This document shows positions 26,693-37,203 of a DNA stretch of 64,000 bases, piece after piece (the first letter of the stretch is position 1; every line of letters starts with the position of its first letter). Below the pieces are notes generated by a model. It ran no database searches. It was given only the letters and a program-made list of their open reading frames with translations, and had not been told where the DNA came from. Origin of the DNA: Affinibrenneria salicis (GTDB lineage: Bacteria; Pseudomonadota; Gammaproteobacteria; Enterobacterales; Enterobacteriaceae); the NCBI RefSeq assembly GCF_008710095.1, contig NZ_VYKJ01000013.1, positions 124,001-188,000 of the forward strand, read 5' to 3'. Both the position numbers and the translations under genes were made by a program.

Positions 26693-27097
26693 CCTTTCGC
26701 TGATTACCGGATCGCCGTTTCTGTGCGATCCGGAACTTTCATCATAGTTAACCATATGCCCAATGGATTTCAGGCGGAAACCGTTCGGGTGGCGCTTCGC
26801 CATGGGCGTTGGATTGGAGTTAATCGGTATTCTGATTTATCCGCCGCACAGGGCGATTGAACCTGTTGGCCATCTGGGCAGAGGCGATGTGTCCCGGTCG
26901 ACTTGTTAATCAATGAGCGGCCTGCGAGTTCGTCGTTACGCTGAGCGCGGTGCGTCAGGGAGCCGACGCCCTTTACTGCGGGGTCGGATAAACAAACCAG
27001 AAAAAGCGGAAAACAGGACGTTATCGTCATCCGCCGACGGCTGGGGATCTTTTTAATTATTTGCGTCATTCTGGCCACGACCAGGGAGAGAGCTATC
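26693..27097. other. 405-bp gap between cheW and the chemoreceptor gene
   Basis: Holds the hairpin at 26707-26733 and then GC-rich sequence with no supported gene. I searched for a FliA promoter before the chemoreceptor gene and found none with the GCCGATAA core; the receptor may use another promoter or read-through. Confidence 0.45.
26707..26733 (+). terminator. Hairpin after cheW
   Basis: Perfect 8-bp stem CCGGATCG/CGATCCGG with an 11-base loop, 14 bases after the cheW stop. Only AACTTTC follows, so it is a weak terminator or an mRNA-end stabiliser separating cheW from the receptor gene. Confidence 0.5.
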
Positions 27098-28729
27098 GTG
27101 CTGTTCAGTAAAATTCGCGTTTCAACCAGTTTGTTTTTGCTGCTGTTAGTGTTTTGCGCCATGCAGTTGACCACCAGCAGTCTGTCGTTTAACGCCTTCC
27201 GCGACAACTATTACAGCATCGGGCAGGTGGAAATGGTCAACCAGCAGCGCGATGCGCTGAGTCTGAGCTGGGCGTCGCTGCTGCAGACGCGCAATACGTT
27301 GAATCGCGCCGCCACGCGCGCGGCGCTGCAGCGGCCGCAGGAACAGGTGAGCGTACTGATGAACAGCGCCAGACAGTCTCTGGCGCAGGCGGATGCGCAT
27401 TTTAACCGTTTTGTGGATCTGCCGCGCGTCACTGAGCAGGGCGTCGCCATGACGGCGTCGACAAAAGAGAGCTACGGCCGCCTGCGCGCCGCGCTGGGTG
27501 AACTGGTTGATTTCCTTGACGATGGTCAGCTGCAACCGTTTCTCGACCAGCCGACGCAAAAATTTCAGGATGAGTTCGAAACGCAGTTCGGCGCCTATAT
27601 AGCCTTATGTAACGATGTGCTGGCCGGGTTTAGCGAAGACAGCCACGCATCTTATATCTCGTCCGGCTGGTCGTTTGGCATCGGGGTGCTGCTGTCTATT
27701 TTGATCACGCTCGCCGGGGTGCTCGGCATGCGGAAAATGCTGCTGCAGCCGCTGGACGCGATGCGCGAACATTTCGAACGTATCGCCGCCGGTAATCTGG
27801 CCGGCAATATCGCCGACTTCGGCCGCAACGAAATCGGCATCTTGTTTAGCAGCCTGCAGAAAATGCAGCACGCGCTGGCCAGTACGGTCTGGTCGGTGCG
27901 TCACGGCGCCCATGCGATGCTGACCGGCGTGCAGGAGATCAGCGCCGGCAATAACGATTTGTCGTCGCGCACCGAACAGCAGGCCTCGGCGCTGGAGCAA
28001 ACCGCGGCCAGCATGGAGCAGCTGACGGCGACGGTGAAACAGAACGCCGATAACGCCCATCAGGCGGCGCAACTGGCGTCCGCCGCGTCGTCAACGGCGA
28101 AAAAGGGGGGTGATCTGACCGCTAACGTCGTGACGACAATGCAGGATATTGCGGTAAGCTCTCGCAAGATCAGCGATATCACCAGCGTGATCGACGGCAT
28201 CGCTTTCCAGACCAATATTCTGGCGCTGAACGCCGCCGTTGAGGCGGCGCGAGCCGGAGAGCAGGGGCGGGGCTTTGCGGTCGTGGCCGGTGAGGTACGC
28301 AGTCTGGCGCAACGCAGCGCGCAGGCGGCGAAAGAAATTAAAGGGCTGATCGATGACTCCGTCAACCGGGTCCACCAGGGGGTGACGCTGGTCGAATCGG
28401 CCGGCGACACGATGGAAGCGATCGTGAACTCCGTCACCAGCGTGACCGATATCATGCAGGAGATCGCTTCGGCTTCGGATGAACAAAGTCGGGGAATCGA
28501 GCAGGTGGCGCTGGCGGTGAGCGAAATGGACCGCGTGACGCAGCAAAATGCGGCTCTGGTCGAACAGGCATCATCCGCCGTGCGCTCCCTTGAAGAACAA
28601 GCAGGTATGCTGACCGGTACCGTGGCGGTATTCCATCTCGGCAACGGGGAAGATGAATTTGCGCCCGACAATGTAAGACATCAACCTGCAATAGCTGTAA
28701 AGGAAAGAGTAGATTGGCAAACAACGTAA
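27098..28729 (+). CDS. Methyl-accepting chemotaxis protein, Tsr/Tar type
   Basis: 543 residues. Transmembrane segments lie at about 10-30 and 190-212, flanking a four-helix periplasmic sensor. [14 protein letters not shown] (R65, R70, R74; Tsr R64, R69, R73) and FLDQPTQ (Thr equivalent of Tsr T156) are the amino-acid-binding residues, so it should sense serine or a similar amino acid. HAMP (about 213-265) and the signalling tip ([20 protein letters not shown]) are intact. The C-terminus ends DWQTT, not the NWETF pentapeptide that docks CheR and CheB. It sits where E. coli has tar and tap; only one receptor is present here. ATG or near-start at 27098 gives [11 protein letters not shown]. Confidence 0.93.
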   Translation: MLFSKIRVSTSLFLLLLVFCAMQLTTSSLSFNAFRDNYYSIGQVEMVNQQRDALSLSWASLLQTRNTLNRAATRAALQRPQEQVSVLMNSARQSLAQADAHFNRFVDLPRVTEQGVAMTASTKESYGRLRAALGELVDFLDDGQLQPFLDQPTQKFQDEFETQFGAYIALCNDVLAGFSEDSHASYISSGWSFGIGVLLSILITLAGVLGMRKMLLQPLDAMREHFERIAAGNLAGNIADFGRNEIGILFSSLQKMQHALASTVWSVRHGAHAMLTGVQEISAGNNDLSSRTEQQASALEQTAASMEQLTATVKQNADNAHQAAQLASAASSTAKKGGDLTANVVTTMQDIAVSSRKISDITSVIDGIAFQTNILALNAAVEAARAGEQGRGFAVVAGEVRSLAQRSAQAAKEIKGLIDDSVNRVHQGVTLVESAGDTMEAIVNSVTSVTDIMQEIASASDEQSRGIEQVALAVSEMDRVTQQNAALVEQASSAVRSLEEQAGMLTGTVAVFHLGNGEDEFAPDNVRHQPAIAVKERVDWQTT

Positions 28730-28756
28730 TTACAAACGATAGCAGTGCGGTTTGAC

Positions 28757-29629
28757 ATGAAAAATACCCCTGTGCCAAATCGTCCTGAATCTGCATCTAT
28801 CCTGACGCAGATGGTAGAGCGGCTGCCGTTATCGGATGTTCATTTCCGAAGGATCAGCCAGTTAATTTATCAACGGGCTGGCATTGTGCTGGCCGACCAC
28901 AAAAGGGAAATGGTTTATAACCGCCTTGTCAGGCGTCTGCGGCTATTGGGAATCAACGATTTCGGTCAGTATCTTGCGCTGCTCGAATCCGATCCTAACA
29001 GCGCGGAGTGGCAGGCGTTTACCAATGCGCTGACGACCAACTTAACGGCATTTTTTCGGGAGGCGCACCACTTTCCGATTCTGGCTGAGCACGCACGTAA
29101 ACGGCCGAACGGCTATACCGTGTGGAGCACCGCCGCCTCGACCGGCGAAGAGCCTTACTCTATCGCCATGACGCTGGCCGAAGTGCTGGGGAACCGCGGC
29201 AGCGGCTGCCAGGTCTGGGGCAGCGACATTGATACGCAGGTGCTGGAGAAGGCGACGGCGGGGATTTATCGCCAGGAAGAGCTGCGCTCCCTTTCGCCAC
29301 AGCAGCTGCAGCGCTTCTTTTTACGCGGCACCGGGCCTCATCAGGGGCTGGTGCGGGTTCGCCCTGAGCTGTCGGCAATGGTGCACTTTCAGCCGGTCAA
29401 TTTGCTGTCTAATGACTGGTCGGTGCCGGCGCCGTTTGACGCTATTTTTTGTCGTAATGTGATGATCTATTTCGACAAAGAAACTCAGGAGCGGATATTG
29501 CGGCGCTTTGTGCCATTGCTGAAACCCGGCGGACTGCTGTTCGCCGGACATTCAGAAAACTTTAGCCAAATCAGCCGGGAGTTCTATTTACGTGGGCAGA
29601 CGGTCTATGGACTGGCGAAGGAAAAATAA
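28757..29629 (+). CDS. cheR: Chemotaxis protein methyltransferase CheR
   Basis: 290 residues. An S-adenosylmethionine-dependent methyltransferase that methylates receptor glutamates. The SAM fold is seen in [19 protein letters not shown] and [14 protein letters not shown]; the N-terminal helical domain with [20 protein letters not shown] contacts the receptor. ATG 28757 ([12 protein letters not shown]) is chosen over the GTG at 28745. It overlaps cheB by one base (TAATG). Both depend on a receptor tail that is degenerate in the adjacent chemoreceptor, an oddity noted as a finding. Confidence 0.97.
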   Translation: MKNTPVPNRPESASILTQMVERLPLSDVHFRRISQLIYQRAGIVLADHKREMVYNRLVRRLRLLGINDFGQYLALLESDPNSAEWQAFTNALTTNLTAFFREAHHFPILAEHARKRPNGYTVWSTAASTGEEPYSIAMTLAEVLGNRGSGCQVWGSDIDTQVLEKATAGIYRQEELRSLSPQQLQRFFLRGTGPHQGLVRVRPELSAMVHFQPVNLLSNDWSVPAPFDAIFCRNVMIYFDKETQERILRRFVPLLKPGGLLFAGHSENFSQISREFYLRGQTVYGLAKEK

Positions 29630-30681
29630 TGAGTAAAATTAGAGTGTTATGTGTGGATGATTCCGCACTTATGCGAAAGCTAATGACGGAAATTATTAAC
29701 AGCCATCCGGATATGGAAGTGGTGGCGACAGCCCCCGATCCGTTGGTCGCTCGCGATTTGATTAAGAAATTCAATCCGCAGGTCTTAACGCTGGATGTGG
29801 AAATGCCGCGCATGGACGGGCTGGATTTTCTGGAAAAACTGATGCGTCTGCGGCCGATGCCTGTCGTGATGGTGTCTTCGCTGACCGGCAAAGGGTCCGA
29901 GATTACTCTGCGCGCGCTGGAGCTGGGCGCCATCGATTTCGTCACCAAGCCGCAGTTGGGGATTCGCGAAGGCATGCTGTCGTACAGCGAGCTGATCGCC
30001 GAAAAAATCCGTATGGCCGCCAAAGCGCGCCTGCCGCAGCGTAGTAAAACCAACGAGCCGACCGTGATGCTGCAGCATACGCCGCTGCTCAGCAGTGAAA
30101 AACTGATCGCCATCGGCGCGTCAACCGGCGGAACCGAAGCGATCCGCCATGTGCTGCAGCCGCTGCCGCCCACCAGCCCGGCGTTGATCATTACGCAGCA
30201 CATGCCGCCCGGCTTCACGAAATCGTTCGCCGAGCGTCTGAATAAACTGTGTCAGATCACGGTGAAAGAAGCGGAAGACGGCGAGCGCGTTTTGCCTGGA
30301 CACGCTTACATCGCGCCAGGCGCCCGGCATCTTGAGCTGGCGCGCAGTGGGGCAAACTATCAGGTACGTCTGCACGATGGGCCGCCGGTTAACCGGCATC
30401 GTCCCTCGGTTGACGTACTGTTCCGTTCGGTGGCGAAAAATGCCGGGCGAAACGCCGTGGGGGTGATCCTTACGGGTATGGGCAATGACGGAGCTGCGGG
30501 TCTGCTTGAGATGCATCAGGCGGGTGCCTGGACCATAGCGCAGAATGAGGCCAGCTGCGTGGTGTTTGGCATGCCTCGTGAAGCGATCGCTATGGGCGGA
30601 GCCGATGAAGTCGTCGATCTGCATAACGTCAGTCAGCGTATGCTGGCGCAAATTTCTGCCGGACAGGCATTACGTATTTAG
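29629..30681 (+). CDS. cheB: Chemotaxis protein-glutamate methylesterase CheB
   Basis: 350 residues. A receiver domain (phospho-acceptor D56 in [10 protein letters not shown]) is joined to a methylesterase with active-site Ser in [13 protein letters not shown] (about 164), plus the conserved [10 protein letters not shown] and [10 protein letters not shown] (catalytic His and Asp). It removes methyl groups from receptors and deamidates Gln residues. It follows cheR with a 1-base overlap and precedes cheY by about 36 bases. All catalytic residues look intact. Confidence 0.97.
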   Translation: MSKIRVLCVDDSALMRKLMTEIINSHPDMEVVATAPDPLVARDLIKKFNPQVLTLDVEMPRMDGLDFLEKLMRLRPMPVVMVSSLTGKGSEITLRALELGAIDFVTKPQLGIREGMLSYSELIAEKIRMAAKARLPQRSKTNEPTVMLQHTPLLSSEKLIAIGASTGGTEAIRHVLQPLPPTSPALIITQHMPPGFTKSFAERLNKLCQITVKEAEDGERVLPGHAYIAPGARHLELARSGANYQVRLHDGPPVNRHRPSVDVLFRSVAKNAGRNAVGVILTGMGNDGAAGLLEMHQAGAWTIAQNEASCVVFGMPREAIAMGGADEVVDLHNVSQRMLAQISAGQALRI

Positions 30682-31107
<426 letters not shown>

Positions 31108-31116
31108 GGAGATCTT

Positions 31117-31764
31117 ATGAAGCCACATCCAATGCCGTCGGTCAATGACACGGCTTCGGCAACTGAGATTATTTCTCGTATTGGTCAATTAACCCGTATG
31201 CTGCGCGACAGCCTGCGGGAACTGGGATTGGATCAGGCGATCTCGCAGGCGGCTGAAGCGATTCCGGATGCCCGCGATCGACTGGATTACGTGGTGCAGA
31301 TGACCGCGCAGGCCGCCGAACGAGCGCTGAACTGCGTGGAAGCCGCCCAGCCGCGGCAAAATAAGCTGGAAGAAGACGCGAAGTCGCTCAAAGTTCGTTG
31401 GGATCAATGGTTTGAAAATCCCATCGAGCTGGCCGACGCGCGCGAGCTGGTCAGCGACACCCGCAGTTATCTGGGCGGCGTGCCGGAGCACACCGCGTTC
31501 ACCAACGCGCAACTGCTGGAAATCATGATGGCGCAGGACTTCCAGGATCTGACGGGTCAGGTCATCAAGCGCATGATGGATGTTGTACAAGAGATTGAAA
31601 AACAGTTGCTGATGGTACTGCTGGATAACATGCCTGAGCAGCCGGTGGCGGCGAAACGCGCCAATGAGGGCCTGCTCAACGGCCCGCAGATGGACAAAGA
31701 GGCTACGGGCGTAGTGGCTTCCCAGGATCAGGTCGACGATCTGCTGGACAGCCTGGGCTTTTAA
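31117..31764 (+). CDS. cheZ: CheY-phosphate phosphatase CheZ
   Basis: 215 residues. Long helical hairpin with the catalytic [13 protein letters not shown] motif (D143 and Q147 equivalents) and a C-terminal CheY-binding peptide [10 protein letters not shown]. It removes phosphate from CheY and keeps the signal short-lived. It ends the che operon; a strong terminator follows at 31831. Spacing to cheY is 9 bp. Confidence 0.97.
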   Translation: MKPHPMPSVNDTASATEIISRIGQLTRMLRDSLRELGLDQAISQAAEAIPDARDRLDYVVQMTAQAAERALNCVEAAQPRQNKLEEDAKSLKVRWDQWFENPIELADARELVSDTRSYLGGVPEHTAFTNAQLLEIMMAQDFQDLTGQVIKRMMDVVQEIEKQLLMVLLDNMPEQPVAAKRANEGLLNGPQMDKEATGVVASQDQVDDLLDSLGF

Positions 31765-31830
31765 TTTCCCGGCCGACGACGGCGGGTGGGGCGCCGCGCG
31801 CCATCCGTCCCTTATCTGTTCTGCCTTTTC

Positions 31831-31863
31831 GGCGGCCGGCAAGCGCCCGGCCGCCTCTTTTTC
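31831..31863 (+). terminator. Rho-independent terminator of the che operon
   Basis: 9-bp stem GGCGGCCGG/CCGGCCGCC with a CAAGCGC loop, followed by CTCTTTTTCT, 66 bases after the cheZ stop. It separates the chemotaxis block from flhB. Confidence 0.9.
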
Positions 31864-31985
31864 TATCCCATCCGCTAAACAGCCGCCGGATTGACTCTTT
31901 TTTCCAGCCATAAAGTTTGGCGTTATTTGTCATGCTAAACGGCAAATCCCTGACCAGACGCACGACATAACCAGGAATATCCGCT

Positions 31986-33137
31986 GTGGCAGAAGATAGC
32001 GATCTGGAAAAAAGCGAGGCCCCCACCGCCCACCGGGAGGAGAAGGCGCGTGAAGACGGCCAGATACCGCGATCGCGCGAGTTAACCTCTATTCTGATGC
32101 TGGTCGCCGGACTGGCGATACTGTGGATGGGCGGCGAGGCGATGGCGAGCAAACTGGCGTCGATGATTGCCGACGGCCTGTACTTTAATCACGCGATTAT
32201 TAATGACGACAAGCAGATGCTGCGGCAAATCGGCCGCCTGCTGAAGCATGCGGCTATCGCACTGCTGCCGGTCATGGGCGGCGCGGTGCTGGTGGCGCTG
32301 GCGGCGCCGATGCTGCTGGGCGGTCTGGTGTTCAGCCCCAAATCGATCAAGTTTGATCTGAAAAAAATGGATCCGATCAGCGGACTAAAGCGCATCTTTT
32401 CCAGCCAGGCGTTAGCTGAGCTGTTTAAAGGCGTGCTAAAGGCTTCGATGGTGGGCGGGATCGCCGGCGGCTATCTGTGGCATAAGTGGCCGCATATGCT
32501 GCACCTGATCAGCGAACCGCCGATGACCGCGATGGGCGATGCGCTGAATCTGATCAGCGTGTGCGGGATGCTGGTGCTGCTGGGGTTGGTTCCAATGGTG
32601 GCTTTTGATGTGTTCTGGCAAATCTGGAGCCACATCAAAAAATTACGCATGACGAAACAGGAGATTCGCGATGAGCACAAGGAGCAAGAGGGCGATCCGC
32701 ACGTAAAAGGGCGCATTCGGCAGCAGCAACGGGCGATGGCCCAGCGCCGGATGATGGCCGACGTGCCGAAGGCCGACGTCATCGTCACCAACCCGACGCA
32801 CTATGCGGTGGCGCTGCAGTATGACGACAAGAAAATGAATGCGCCGAAGGTGCTGGCGAAAGGCGCCGGCGATATTGCCCTGCGTATCCGTGAAATCGGA
32901 TCCGAACACCGGATACCGGTGCTGGAGGCGCCGCCGCTGGCGCGCGCGCTGTATCGCCATTCCGACGTGGGAAAACATATTCCCGCCGAACTGTATTCAG
33001 CGGTCGCCGAAGTACTGGCGTGGGTCTACCAGCTGCGTCGCTGGCGCCGCGAAGGCGGTCTGATACCGCGCAAACCTGAACATTTACCTGTGCCAGACGC
33101 ACTGGACTTTGCGAGAGAGAACGATACTGATGGCTAA
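31986..33137 (+). CDS. flhB: Flagellar export apparatus switch protein FlhB
   Basis: 383 residues with four membrane helices and a cytoplasmic C-terminal domain carrying the autocleavage motif NPTHYAVAL; cleavage between N and P switches export from hook-type to filament-type substrates. The N-terminus MAEDSDLEKSEAPT matches E. coli from GTG 31986, with AGGAA upstream. It overlaps flhA by 8 bp. It is the first gene of flhBAE after the che terminator. Confidence 0.97.
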   Translation: MAEDSDLEKSEAPTAHREEKAREDGQIPRSRELTSILMLVAGLAILWMGGEAMASKLASMIADGLYFNHAIINDDKQMLRQIGRLLKHAAIALLPVMGGAVLVALAAPMLLGGLVFSPKSIKFDLKKMDPISGLKRIFSSQALAELFKGVLKASMVGGIAGGYLWHKWPHMLHLISEPPMTAMGDALNLISVCGMLVLLGLVPMVAFDVFWQIWSHIKKLRMTKQEIRDEHKEQEGDPHVKGRIRQQQRAMAQRRMMADVPKADVIVTNPTHYAVALQYDDKKMNAPKVLAKGAGDIALRIREIGSEHRIPVLEAPPLARALYRHSDVGKHIPAELYSAVAEVLAWVYQLRRWRREGGLIPRKPEHLPVPDALDFARENDTDG

Positions 33138-35217
33138 TCTGGCCGCATTGCTGCGTTTACCCGGTAACTTTAAAAATACCCAATGGCAAATTCTGGCGGG
33201 ACCGGTTCTGATCCTGATGATTTTGTCGATGATGGTCTTGCCGCTGCCTCCGTTTATTCTGGATCTGCTGTTTACCTTCAACATCGCCCTGTCGATTATG
33301 GTGCTGCTGGTGGCGATGTTTACCCAGCGCACGCTGGAGTTCGCGGCGTTCCCGACCATTCTGCTGTTTTCCACGCTGTTGCGTCTGTCGCTCAACGTCG
33401 CGTCCACGCGTATTATTTTGCTGGAAGGCCATACCGGCACGGCCGCCGCAGGGCGGGTGGTGGAATCCTTCGGCCACTTTCTGGTCGGCGGCAACTTCGC
33501 CATCGGTATCGTGGTGTTCATCATCCTCGTGCTGATCAACTTCATGGTCATCACCAAGGGGGCCGGGCGTATCGCCGAGGTCGGCGCGCGTTTTGTGCTG
33601 GACGGCATGCCCGGCAAACAGATGGCCATCGATGCCGATCTTAACGCGGGCCTGATCGGCGAAGAGGAAGCGAAAAAGCGCCGTTCCGAAGTGACTCAGG
33701 AAGCGGACTTCTATGGCTCGATGGACGGCGCCAGCAAATTCGTGCGCGGCGACGCCATCGCCGGCCTGATGATTATGGTGATCAACATTGTCGGCGGCCT
33801 GCTGGTCGGGGTGATTCAGCACGGCATGCCGCTGTCGCAGGCGGCGGAAAGCTACACCTTGCTGACCATCGGCGACGGCCTGGTGGCGCAGATTCCGGCG
33901 CTGGTTATCTCGACCGCGGCGGGCGTTATCGTGACCCGGGTCAGCACCGACCAGGATGTCGGTCAGCAGATGGTGACCCAGCTTTTCAATAATCCGCGCG
34001 TCATGCTGCTCAGCGCCGCGGTGCTGGGTCTGATTGGTCTGGTGCCGGGCATGCCGAACTTTGTGTTTCTGCTGTTTACCCTCGGCCTGCTGGCGCTGGC
34101 CTGGTGGATGAGACGCGATGTGGCGACGAATGCGGCCGCCGCCGACGGCGATAAACCGCTGGTGAAAGAGAGTCAGCCGGTGGTCGAGGCGAGCTGGGCG
34201 GATGTTCAACTGGAAGATCCGCTGGGTATGGAAGTGGGCTATCGTCTGATCCCGATGGTCGACTCGCAGCAAAACGGCGAGCTGCTGGGACGCATTCGCA
34301 GCATCCGTAAGAAATTCGCTCAGGAAATGGGCTATCTGCCGCCGGTGGTGCATATCCGGGATAACCTGGAGCTGCAGCCGGCCGGCTACCGTATTCTGAT
34401 GAACGGCGTAGAGATCGGTCAGGGCGAAGCGCACCCCGGCCGCTGGATGGCGATTAATCCGGGCAACGCGATTGGCAAACTGGCCGGCGAAGTGACCCAG
34501 GACCCCGCCTTCGGTCTGCCCGCCGTGTGGATAGAAAGCGCGTTGAAAGAGCAGGCGCAGGCGCAGGGCTTTACCGTAGTGGAGGCCAGCACGGTGGTGG
34601 CCACCCATCTCAATCACCTGATTACCGTTTACGCCAGCGACCTGTTTGGCCGTCAGGAAACCACGCAGTTGATGGAGCGGGTCAGCAAAGAGATGCCGAA
34701 ACTGGCGGAAGATTTCGTGCCGGGCGTCGTGACGCTGACCGTGTTGCACAAGATTCTGCAGAATTTGCTGGCGGAACGGGTGTCGATCAAAGATATGCGC
34801 ACCATTATTGAAACCATCTCCGAACATGCGGCGATTCAAAAAGATCCGAATGAATTGACCGTGGTGGTGCGCGTCGCGCTCGGCCGCGCGATTACCCAGC
34901 AGTGGTTCCCGGGGCAGGAGGAAATTCAGATCATCGGTCTGGATTTAGGCCTGGAAAAAGTGCTGCTGCAGGCGTTGCAAAACGGCGGAGGACTGGAACC
35001 TGGCCTGGCCGATCGCGTGCTGGATCAGGCGCAGCAGGCGGTGCAGCATCAGGAAGCGATCAATGCGCCGCCGGTGCTGCTGGTGAACCATGCGCTGCGT
35101 CCGCTGCTGGCGCGTTTTTTACGCCGCAATGTGCCGCAGTTGGTGGTGTTGTCCAACCAGGAAATCAATGATCAGCGTCAGATTCATATGACGTCGGTGA
35201 TCGGAGCGCCCAGATGA
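33130..35217 (+). CDS. flhA: Flagellar export gate protein FlhA
   Basis: 695 residues. An N-terminal half of eight membrane helices contains the FHIPEP-type loop (ARFVLDGMPGKQMAIDADLN), and a soluble C-terminal half (about 350-695) forms the nine-fold ring that docks substrates and chaperones. Matches to E. coli FlhA run throughout. ATG 33130 (MANLAALLRLPG) is preferred to the upstream in-frame start, giving an 8-bp overlap with flhB. Its stop overlaps the flhE start (ATGA). Confidence 0.98.
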   Translation: MANLAALLRLPGNFKNTQWQILAGPVLILMILSMMVLPLPPFILDLLFTFNIALSIMVLLVAMFTQRTLEFAAFPTILLFSTLLRLSLNVASTRIILLEGHTGTAAAGRVVESFGHFLVGGNFAIGIVVFIILVLINFMVITKGAGRIAEVGARFVLDGMPGKQMAIDADLNAGLIGEEEAKKRRSEVTQEADFYGSMDGASKFVRGDAIAGLMIMVINIVGGLLVGVIQHGMPLSQAAESYTLLTIGDGLVAQIPALVISTAAGVIVTRVSTDQDVGQQMVTQLFNNPRVMLLSAAVLGLIGLVPGMPNFVFLLFTLGLLALAWWMRRDVATNAAAADGDKPLVKESQPVVEASWADVQLEDPLGMEVGYRLIPMVDSQQNGELLGRIRSIRKKFAQEMGYLPPVVHIRDNLELQPAGYRILMNGVEIGQGEAHPGRWMAINPGNAIGKLAGEVTQDPAFGLPAVWIESALKEQAQAQGFTVVEASTVVATHLNHLITVYASDLFGRQETTQLMERVSKEMPKLAEDFVPGVVTLTVLHKILQNLLAERVSIKDMRTIIETISEHAAIQKDPNELTVVVRVALGRAITQQWFPGQEEIQIIGLDLGLEKVLLQALQNGGGLEPGLADRVLDQAQQAVQHQEAINAPPVLLVNHALRPLLARFLRRNVPQLVVLSNQEINDQRQIHMTSVIGAPR

Positions 35218-35627
35218 TTAAACGGTGTGCGTTGTTACTGTCGCTGCTGGCCGCGCAGCCCGTGGCGGCCGCCGACGGCAGCTGGAGCGGCGAAGGCTAT
35301 AATCTGTTGGTCAGCCAGCGCGGCTGGGCCAGCGCATCGGCGGTCATGCGCGCGCCGGGCAACATTCCGCCCGGCCATGTCATGACCTCGGTACACTGGA
35401 ACTATAAACTGTTGGCGACGCCGCCGCATGGGCTGCAGGTTGCGTTATGCAGCGCGGGACTCTGTGTGCCGCTGAATGGGGGAGACGGAACGACGCAGGC
35501 CTTGCAGGGCGTCTCCGCCAGCAATCCGCTGTATCTGATGTATCATCTGCCGGGCAAAGGGCCGATCAAACCGCCGATTCGGGTGCTGAGGTATCAGGTG
35601 CTGGTGAATTACAGCGCGCACCCGTGA
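35214..35627 (+). CDS. flhE: Flagellar protein FlhE
   Basis: 137 residues. Signal peptide MIKRCALLLSLLAAQPVAA with cleavage near residue 19-20; the mature part is a small periplasmic beta-rich protein with SWSGEGYNLLVSQRGW. FlhE is needed to prevent proton leak through the export gate during assembly. It overlaps flhA and ends the flhBAE operon. The next genes are convergent on the minus strand. Confidence 0.92.
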   Translation: MIKRCALLLSLLAAQPVAAADGSWSGEGYNLLVSQRGWASASAVMRAPGNIPPGHVMTSVHWNYKLLATPPHGLQVALCSAGLCVPLNGGDGTTQALQGVSASNPLYLMYHLPGKGPIKPPIRVLRYQVLVNYSAHP

Positions 35628-35682
35628 CGCATGCCGGCATCGCCGGCTTGCTGAACGCGGAAAAAGCGGGAAGGGCGCGACG

Positions 35683-36138
35683 TTAAACGCCGAATTTGCG
35701 GCCCAGTCTGCTGCCCGGCCGCTGTTGCTGACCATCGGGGCCGTAAACGGTTTGCTGACTGGCCTGTTTTTCCAGAAAACTCATCGCCGCCTGAGTATTG
35801 TTCAGATGCTGATCCAGCAGTAGCCCATTGCGATGATTGCTCTCGCTCAGATGGCGGGTTTTCTGATGAATCGCCATCCAGGTCGCATTGAGTTCCGCGT
35901 GCTGCTCATAGGGGGCGCTGATGGATAGCTGCTGTTCCAGCTGCAAACGCTGATGATCGAAATGGCTGAGAATCGACAGCTGTTCGTTCTTATTTTCGGT
36001 TAAGCGATGCAGAAAAGCGGCGTTGACCCGACCCGCGCTCAACTCCTGCTGCTCCTGCGCCAGAATCTCATCAAGCTGCTGCAGCGCATCCTGCATGCGC
36101 GCCAGAGTATCGAACATGTTCATGGCTGATCCGGTCAT
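35683..36138 (-). CDS. flgN: Flagellar export chaperone FlgN
   Basis: 151 residues, helical. Chaperone of FlgK and FlgL. The HLTENKNEQLSIL-like RLTENKNEQLSILSHFD segment and the YGPDGQ block near the C-terminus align with E. coli FlgN. ATG 36138 overlaps the flgM stop (TAATG); ATG 36123 (MNMFDTLARM) is a possible alternative. It belongs to the flgMN unit and is convergent with flhE, 55 bp apart. Confidence 0.92.
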   Translation of the reverse strand: MTGSAMNMFDTLARMQDALQQLDEILAQEQQELSAGRVNAAFLHRLTENKNEQLSILSHFDHQRLQLEQQLSISAPYEQHAELNATWMAIHQKTRHLSESNHRNGLLLDQHLNNTQAAMSFLEKQASQQTVYGPDGQQQRPGSRLGRKFGV

Positions 36139-36440
36139 TATCCGTTAATTCCAGACTGCGCTTCGGCAATCAGCGCATCGGCGATTTTGCCGGTGTCGAT
36201 TTTCAGCTCGCCGTTGCGGATAGCCTGTTTCAGACTTTCCACTTTTTCAATATCGATATCCTGATCGCCGGCCTGAGTGAGCTGCGACTGAGCATTGCTG
36301 ATATTCACCTGCGTTTCGCTGGCGGCGGTAGTTTGCACCGCGCTCTGGCTGCTTTTGCTCCGGGCGGCGTGGTGTAATTCAGTGTCCTGATTTTGAACCG
36401 TTTTTACCCCGGATAACGGGCGTGTGCTATCGATGCTCAT
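36138..36440 (-). CDS. flgM: Anti-sigma-28 factor FlgM
   Basis: 100 residues, mostly disordered; the C-terminal half has the sigma-binding helices ESLKQAIRNGELKIDTGKIA. FlgM holds FliA until it is exported through the finished hook. GAGGACACC precedes ATG 36440, and a FliA promoter lies 50-77 bases upstream, in addition to read-through from flgA. Its partner FliA is not in the window. Confidence 0.95.
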   Translation of the reverse strand: MSIDSTRPLSGVKTVQNQDTELHHAARSKSSQSAVQTTAASETQVNISNAQSQLTQAGDQDIDIEKVESLKQAIRNGELKIDTGKIADALIAEAQSGING

Positions 36441-36490
36441 GGTGTCCTCTCAGATCGTTTCGGCGTACAGGTTACGGGCGCTATGCCATT

Positions 36491-36517
36491 ATATCGGCAC
36501 GCCGAACGGAATCTTTA
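36491..36517 (-). promoter_or_regulatory. FliA (sigma-28) promoter of flgMN
   Basis: On the minus strand TAAAGATT, 11 bases and GCCGATAT match the TAAAGTTT-N11-GCCGATAA consensus at all core positions but the last. It lies about 50 bases before the flgM start. Confidence 0.92.
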
Positions 36518-36522
36518 ATATT

Positions 36523-37203
36523 TCATAACGCAACTTTAACGGTACCGTCAGCGTCGACCAGACCATTGACTATTTGTCCCGAGTTCATTCTGACCCTGAC
36601 TTTATCATTCACCAGAGCATTATTCATTACTTTACCCTCGCTGCTGATGTTAAAACCGTCGCCGCTGGCGATCACCTGCACCGTCTGGCCGGTTTTTACC
36701 GCCCACGGCTGGCGCAGCATTTTCGCCTGCAGCGGCTGACCGGCGCCGATCATACGCTGGCTGACCGCGCCCAGCACCAGGCTCAGGTCGGTCACCGGCG
36801 GGGTGGCGAAGGCGTCGAGGCGTCCGCGCTGCCACTTCACGTCTTTTTCGCTCAGCGTCTGTTTCGGCGGGATGGGACGGGCGGAGACCAGGTAATCGCC
36901 GGTCACCTGCACGCGGGTTTGCACAAAGTATTTATCGGCGCCGCAGGTCATTCGGATGCTCAGGTTGCCCCAGACGCGGTTGCGCGAAGGCAGGGCAAAC
37001 TGCGGCGCCGCGCAGTCCGGCAACGCGCGGTCCGGCGTCTTTATCTCAACGTCGATGCGTTGAACGGGAATGACGATCTGCTGACGAATAAACGTTTCTA
37101 TCTGCGCCGCCAGCGGTTCTGTCGCGGGTTCACTGGCAAAGGACGGCATTGCCGCCAGCAGAGCGAAAGCCCCGTTAAGCCAGCGTGGCTTATTGCCTCT
37201 CAT
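36523..37203 (-). CDS. flgA: Flagellar P-ring assembly chaperone FlgA
   Basis: 226 residues with a signal peptide ending near PSFA (about residue 24). The mature protein has a SAF-type domain; VTGDYLVSARPIPPKQTLSEKDV and the closing SGQIVNGLVDADGTVKVAL are typical. Two periplasmic cysteines (DCAAP, MTCGAD) may form a disulfide. It helps FlgI polymerise around the rod. It is divergent from flgB across 209 bp. Its stop lies 82 bp before the flgM start. Confidence 0.93.
   Translation of the reverse strand: MRGNKPRWLNGAFALLAAMPSFASEPATEPLAAQIETFIRQQIVIPVQRIDVEIKTPDRALPDCAAPQFALPSRNRVWGNLSIRMTCGADKYFVQTRVQVTGDYLVSARPIPPKQTLSEKDVKWQRGRLDAFATPPVTDLSLVLGAVSQRMIGAGQPLQAKMLRQPWAVKTGQTVQVIASGDGFNISSEGKVMNNALVNDKVRVRMNSGQIVNGLVDADGTVKVAL

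Noticed and set aside
33157..34839. 560-codon minus-strand open frame antisense to flhA
   Set aside because: It is a His/Gln/Arg-rich shadow of the GC-rich flhA codons with no ribosome binding site or recognisable fold.
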